Position numbers and translations under genes: made by a program. A stretch of 12,255 bases of DNA, taken from positions 68,652 to 80,906 of the forward strand of contig PABS01000063.1 in assembly GCA_002699325.1 (NCBI GenBank). Direction: 5' to 3'. Under the pieces are notes generated by a model that was given only the letters and a program-made list of their open reading frames with translations, was not told where the DNA came from and did no database searches. The DNA is from Ponticaulis sp. GTDB taxonomy: Bacteria > Pseudomonadota > Alphaproteobacteria > Caulobacterales > Hyphomonadaceae. Numbering within the stretch: position 1 is the stretch's first letter; each line of letters opens with the position of its first letter. Below are positions 8,486 through 12,255 of the stretch, in pieces.

Positions 8486-9391
8486 ATGGATTGGGATAAA
8501 CTCAGATCGTTTCACGCCGCCGCCGAAACCGGTAGCCTCACGGCTGCAGGAGAGCGTCTGCGTATCAGTCAGTCTGCGGTCTCCCGTCAGATTGCCGCGC
8601 TTGAAAACAATGTCGGCGTGCCCCTGTTTCAGCGGCATGCGCGCGGTCTTGTGCTCACAGATGCAGGCATCAAACTCCATCATGCCACCTCCGCCATGTC
8701 GCGCGCGGCGTCCATGGCCAGCACCATCATCAAGGACGCCAAGGACACGCCTCAGGGCGACCTCGTCGTCACAGCACCCATTGCCTTCGGTTCGACCTGG
8801 CTGATTGAGCGACTCGACAAGTTTACCGATCTTCATCCGGGCATTCACCTGCACCTGTATCTGGATGACCGCGAATACGACCTTCTAAAGCTTGAAGCCG
8901 AATGCGCCATCCGACTCTGGGCTGCAGACAAGGCAGACCTCATTCAGCGCAAGTTGATGTCGGTCAAAACCAGCCTCTATGCGTCTCCAGGCTATCTGGA
9001 GAAGAATGGAACGCCTCAGCAGCCGAAAGACCTCGACGACCACCGTATCATCGTCTACGGCCAGCAGATCTCACCCATGCACGTGATCAACTGGGCCCAG
9101 CGAGTGGGTCGGGATGACCTCACCCCTCGTGAGGCCAGCCTCACCGTCAACAATGTGGTCGGTATGGTGCGTGCAGCGGAGGCAGGTCTCGGGGTTGCCG
9201 ACCTGCCTGATTACATGATCCCGGACGATTCAAACCTTGTCAAAGTCCTGCCCGAGATCACCGGCCCGCACTTTGACCTCTATTTCATCTATCCCAGTGA
9301 CCTGCGCCGTTCGAACCGTATTGCAGCCTTTCGTGACTTCCTGACCAGTGAAATTGCCCAGTTTCAGGCCTCCGGCGGTAAAGGAAACTAG
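8486..9391 (+). CDS. LysR-type transcriptional regulator, LsrB/VtlR-like
   Basis: A 301-residue LysR regulator. Residues 1-60 hold the winged helix-turn-helix: DKLRSFHAAAETGSLTAAGE (4-23), then ISQSAVSRQIAALE (27-40) as the recognition part and LFQRHARGLVLTDAG (47-61). Residues 91-295 are the effector-binding domain. The whole protein resembles rhizobial LsrB and Brucella VtlR as I remember them: MDWDKLR start, AECAIRL (138-144), DLIQRKL (151-157), YASPGYL (165-171), DDHRII (184-189), LPDYMI (240-245) and LVKVLPEI (251-258). Those regulators control oxidative-stress, envelope and sRNA genes; the effector here is unknown. C140 is the only cysteine. I chose ATG 8486 because the alternative TTG at 8447 lies inside the terminator T-run. 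No good Shine-Dalgarno is visible (GGA at 8471-8473 only), so the leader may be short or initiation weak. Confidence 0.93.
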   Translation: MDWDKLRSFHAAAETGSLTAAGERLRISQSAVSRQIAALENNVGVPLFQRHARGLVLTDAGIKLHHATSAMSRAASMASTIIKDAKDTPQGDLVVTAPIAFGSTWLIERLDKFTDLHPGIHLHLYLDDREYDLLKLEAECAIRLWAADKADLIQRKLMSVKTSLYASPGYLEKNGTPQQPKDLDDHRIIVYGQQISPMHVINWAQRVGRDDLTPREASLTVNNVVGMVRAAEAGLGVADLPDYMIPDDSNLVKVLPEITGPHFDLYFIYPSDLRRSNRIAAFRDFLTSEIAQFQASGGKGN

Positions 9392-9394
9392 TGC

Positions 9395-9410
9395 TATGCA
9401 CTCATGCATA
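9395..9410. promoter_or_regulatory. Perfect dyad TATGCA-N4-TGCATA, candidate LysR-type binding site
   Basis: TATGCA (9395-9400), CTCA spacer, TGCATA (9405-9410): a perfect 6-bp inverted repeat starting 4 bases after the LysR stop. Nested inside is T-N10-A (9397-9408), close to the usual LysR T-N11-A pattern. Its centre is about 64 bp upstream of the predicted small-RNA start, the normal position of a LysR activation site. A TGCATA half-site also occurs at 8452-8457, before the regulator gene. That it binds this regulator is inference. Confidence 0.4.
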
Positions 9411-9431
9411 CCACCAACCCACACTTGCGTG

Positions 9432-9459
9432 TTGTGCACTGCAGCGATCCGGCTATTTT
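9432..9459 (+). promoter_or_regulatory. Possible promoter of the small RNA
   Basis: TTGTGC (9432-9437) and TATTTT (9454-9459) are spaced by 16 bp and predict a start near 9466. The -35 is poor, as expected for an activator-dependent promoter. The AT-rich TATTTTAAT stands out in this GC-rich stretch. Confidence 0.3.
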
Positions 9460-9465
9460 AATGTC

Positions 9466-9571
9466 TGTGCATGACGTCTCATCATGCAGCCTGATCTCCT
9501 GATTGGGCGTTTCCTCCCCGAGACACACCTTTAATGCCGGGCGCTTTTTATAGCTGCCCGGCTTTTCTTTT
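9466..9571 (+). ncRNA. Candidate small regulatory RNA (AbcR/alpha-r15-like by position)
   Basis: No credible protein gene lies between the LysR gene and dps. The + strand has the layout of a trans-acting sRNA of about 105 nt. A 5' hairpin has a perfect 7-bp stem (TGCATGA 9468-9474 / TCATGCA 9482-9488) and a 7-nt loop. Next is a mostly unpaired region with two CU-rich anti-Shine-Dalgarno stretches, TCTCCT (9495-9500) and TCCTCCCC (9512-9519). An intrinsic terminator follows at 9536-9571. The loop segment GTCTC (9476-9480) can pair with GAGAC (9520-9524), giving a possible pseudoknot. As I recall, in Sinorhizobium and Agrobacterium the AbcR (alpha-r15) sRNAs are neighbours of lsrB, and Brucella VtlR activates an AbcR sRNA; position, size and CU-rich motifs agree. 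I cannot confirm sequence homology. The alternative is a long 3' UTR of the LysR gene. Confidence 0.45.
9536..9571 (+). terminator. Intrinsic terminator (end of the candidate sRNA and/or LysR transcript)
   Basis: GCCGGGC (9536-9542) pairs perfectly with GCCCGGC (9556-9562); a further 3 bp (GCT/AGC) can form inside past a bulge. The T-rich tail TTTTCTTTT (9563-9571) follows. It lies 145 nt after the LysR stop, far for that gene alone, which supports a separate short transcript ending here. Confidence 0.88.
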
Positions 9572-9587
9572 CTCAAATACCGACCAG

Positions 9588-9624
9588 AAAAAGAAAAAGG
9601 TCGCTACCTTGATGATAGCGACCT
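9588..9624 (-). terminator. Intrinsic terminator of dps
   Basis: AGGTCGCTA (9598-9606) and TAGCGACCT (9616-9624) form a perfect 9-bp stem with a 9-nt loop. On the - strand it is followed by a T-rich tract (complement of the A-rich 9588-9597). It begins 27 nt after the dps stop and lies back to back with the + strand terminator at 9536-9571. Confidence 0.9.
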
Positions 9625-9650
9625 CTTATTTTGTTGCATGTGCGCTGTAG

Positions 9651-10115
9651 TCAGATGCTTGAGCGGAGCATCCATGCCGTCTTCTGGCTGACAGCCATGC
9701 GCTGAGTAAACAGGTCGACTGTCACATCGTCGCCCGCCTCGTCGGCGGCATCCAGTGCCTTTTTCAGAGTGGCAGACAGTGTGTCGTGTCCGCGCGCCAG
9801 ATTTTCGACCATGGATTCTGCGTCAGGCTGGGAATTGTCTGGCTTGATGGTCGCATGCTCGAGAATGGCTTCAGTCGAACCCGGCGCGAATTCACCGATC
9901 GAACGCAGGCGTTCTGCGATTTCGTCGAGCGCTTCCCAAAGCTCACGATACTGCTCTTCGAACAGCTCGTGCAGGGCTTTAAAGCGTGGGCCCGTGACAT
10001 TCCAGTGATATCCATGCGTCTTCACGTAAAGCGCATAAGTGTCGGCCATGACGGCGCGAATGCCCTGGGCAATTTTGGATCTGTCGGCTGCTGATAGCGA
10101 TGTAGCGTTTTCCAT
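9651..10115 (-). CDS. dps: Dps-family DNA-binding ferritin-like protein
   Basis: Dps assembles into a 12-subunit shell that oxidises and stores iron using H2O2 and shields DNA during stress and stationary phase. The 154-residue product has the family length. The inter-subunit ferroxidase residues are visible: H37 in HGYHWNVTG (34-42), H49 and E53 in LHELFEEQ (48-55), and D64 and E68 in ALDEIAER (62-69). E53 stands where E. coli Dps has Asp. The N-terminus is short and not lysine-rich, so DNA binding is uncertain. I chose the ATG at 10115 because AAGGGA lies just upstream on the - strand; the longer frame to 10166 adds 17 residues unlike the family. The gene has its own AT-rich upstream region and a strong terminator, so it is probably monocistronic. 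It points toward the LysR/sRNA unit. Confidence 0.95.
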   Translation of the reverse strand: MENATSLSAADRSKIAQGIRAVMADTYALYVKTHGYHWNVTGPRFKALHELFEEQYRELWEALDEIAERLRSIGEFAPGSTEAILEHATIKPDNSQPDAESMVENLARGHDTLSATLKKALDAADEAGDDVTVDLFTQRMAVSQKTAWMLRSSI

Positions 10116-10143
10116 ATCGTGTCCCTTCTTAATTCCAACCCAG

Positions 10144-10173
10144 TAGATATGGGGAGCCATCGCCAAATGTGAA
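10144..10173 (-). promoter_or_regulatory. Possible dps promoter
   Basis: On the - strand, TTCACA (complement of 10168-10173; 5 of 6 to the -35) and TATCTA (complement of 10144-10149) are 18 bp apart, predicting a start near 10137 and a leader of about 22 nt containing AAGGGA. Just upstream is the AT-rich palindrome GAAAAATTTTC (10183-10193), placed like an activator or iron-regulator site. Predicted by eye. Confidence 0.28.
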
Positions 10174-10220
10174 ATTGATGTTGAAAAATTTTCTATTGAT
10201 TATTTTTATACTTAAGCCAG

Positions 10221-10251
10221 AAAAAAAACCCGACCAGAACAGCCGGGTTTT
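10221..10251 (-). terminator. Intrinsic terminator of the aspartate aminotransferase gene
   Basis: AAAACCCG (10225-10232) and CGGGTTTT (10244-10251) form a perfect 8-bp stem with an 11-nt loop. Read on the - strand the hairpin ends in a run of eight T (complement of 10221-10228). It starts 5 nt after the aminotransferase stop. Confidence 0.9.
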
Positions 10252-10256
10252 CGAAA

Positions 10257-11480
<1,224 letters not shown>

Positions 11481-11483
11481 TTA

Positions 11484-11528
11484 GCTTTTTCAGGAAAAGT
11501 GGAAACCGGTTTTCCGTCCGAAAAAAGC
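11484..11528. repeat. Alphaproteobacterial-type intergenic palindromic element
   Basis: A nested imperfect palindrome: outer arms GCTTTTT (11484-11490) and AAAAAGC (11522-11528), inner arms GGAAAA (11493-11498) and TTTTCC (11510-11515), and a core GGAAACCGGTTTTCC (11501-11515). The string GAAAAGTGGAAACCGG closely matches, from memory, a small palindromic element seen many times in Rhizobiales and related genomes (GAAAAGTGGGAACCGGTTTTC type). It lies between the predicted aminotransferase promoter and the start codon, so it would be transcribed as a hairpin in the leader. Confidence 0.55.
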
Positions 11529-11551
11529 GCGATAAAACTACGTCGCGCGCA

Positions 11552-11579
11552 TATATACGCATGTGCAGCATTTCGCCAA
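11552..11579 (-). promoter_or_regulatory. Possible aspartate aminotransferase promoter
   Basis: On the - strand, TTGGCG (complement of 11574-11579) and TATATA (complement of 11552-11557) are 16 bp apart, predicting a start near 11545 and a leader of about 80 nt that contains the palindromic element. An alternative -10, TTTTAT (complement of 11532-11537), is nearby. Predicted by eye. Confidence 0.35.
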
Positions 11580-11637
11580 TGCCAAAGGGCAAATTCTTTC
11601 CGATTACGGAGGCTTCCCCTCTTAAACGCGTTACCAG

Positions 11638-12255
11638 TCAGGCAAAACGCGCCGCCACACGATCAATTTGTTCGATTCGGCTGCCCATACGCTCTGACGT
11701 AACAGCCTTGACCTTCGCCACTATCTCAGGTCGGGCCGTCTCTGGCACACCGCCGGGCTGCGCCTCCGGATTATATTCAATCCCAAGCCTCACCGCGTCT
11801 TCAAAGTCTGGCCCATGCCGCTCGCGAATGACGCGAAACCCGAAATCAATACCGGCAGTCACACCGCCTGCCGTGATCCGGTTACGGTCAATCACCACCC
11901 GCTCATGGGTGAACTCAGCACCGAACTTCGAAAGATGCGCGCCCCAGGCCCAGTGGCATCCGGCTTTGTAGCCTTTCAGGAGCCCAGCTGCGGCCAGGAC
12001 AAGCGACCCGGTGCACACACTCGTCACATACCGCGCGGCATCCGCCTGATCTCTAAGCCAGCTCAGCACGGCCTCGTCTTCCATCAGCTCTGAGCAGGAA
12101 AACCCGCCCGGAACACAGATCATGTCGTATTGTGCCGGATCATTCAGCGTCACGTGCGGCAGGAATGAAATTCCGCATGCGCCGGAGAACTTCAGCAGGC
12201 CCCGTAAAATCCAGCTGCGTCATGCCGGGATAGATCAGAAAAGCGATTTTGAATT
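11638..12255 (-). pseudogene. DJ-1/PfpI-family (isonitrile-hydratase/GlxA-like) gene, frameshifted and partly deleted; 5' end outside window
   Basis: The C-terminal 171 codons (GTG 12153 to the stop at 11638) encode most of a DJ-1/PfpI domain: YDMICVPGG (9-17), the nucleophile elbow TSVCTGS (44-50) with C47, CHWAWG (66-71) and ITAGGVTAGIDFGFRVI (93-109). The family N-terminus is present but in another frame: from 12253, KIAFLIYPGM then QLDFTGPAEVLRR, with the conserved Glu of GPAE, runs to about 12179 and ends at a stop at 12142-12140. The downstream frame shows family-like sequence (ACGISFLPHVTLND) only from 12180 on, and is closed by stops farther upstream (12222-12220). About 15-20 residues normally between these parts are missing. 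This suggests a deletion not divisible by three near 12178-12187. An assembly error or a short re-initiated protein from GTG 12153 are alternatives. Transcribed toward the aminotransferase gene; no clear terminator lies between them. Confidence 0.75.

Noticed and set aside
9394-9576. 60-codon open frame on the - strand in the LysR–dps gap
   Set aside because: It covers the terminator and the candidate sRNA antisense, with no ribosome site or recognisable protein features.
10116-10166. Longer Dps N-terminus starting at 10166
   Set aside because: ATG 10115 has a clear AAGGGA site, and the 17 extra residues do not resemble Dps tails.

Overview
The window looks like the chromosome of an alphaproteobacterium, probably marine and close to Hyphomonadaceae/Caulobacterales. 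Reasons: the gene order carB–greA–ELM1-family–trxB–LsrB-like LysR regulator, a large TonB-dependent receptor of the kind abundant in that group, a GAAAAGTGGAAACCGG-type intergenic palindrome, and moderate-high GC. This placement is inference; there is no rRNA or other marker gene to confirm it.

Left to right on the + strand: the C-terminal half of carB (cut by the window edge), greA, an ELM1/DUF1022-family gene starting 2 nt after greA, a CzcD-type zinc/cobalt efflux gene with a His-rich N-terminus, trxB, an 851-residue TonB-dependent outer-membrane receptor, a perfect UUCG-loop terminator, and a LysR-type regulator resembling rhizobial LsrB / Brucella VtlR. The next 259 bases hold no protein gene. 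They do hold a perfect 16-bp dyad, a promoter-like pair, a hairpin, two CU-rich (anti-Shine-Dalgarno) stretches and an intrinsic terminator, which together look like a small RNA gene of about 105 nt. On the - strand follow dps with its own terminator, a class I aspartate aminotransferase with its terminator, and a DJ-1/PfpI-family gene that appears broken by a deletion/frameshift and runs off the right edge.

The genes fit a housekeeping and redox theme: nucleotide/arginine precursor synthesis (carB), transcript cleavage (greA), thioredoxin reduction (trxB), a probable redox/envelope regulator (LsrB-like), DNA protection and iron storage (Dps), and metal/ligand transport (CDF pump, TonB receptor). 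The transport genes look like lineage-specific additions to an otherwise conserved alphaproteobacterial block.

The most interesting candidate is the LysR–sRNA unit at 9395-9571. The dyad lies about 64 bp upstream of the predicted RNA start, the usual place for a LysR activation site. In rhizobia, as I recall, the AbcR (alpha-r15) sRNAs sit next to lsrB, and VtlR controls such an sRNA. No intergenic stretch exceeds 300 bases.
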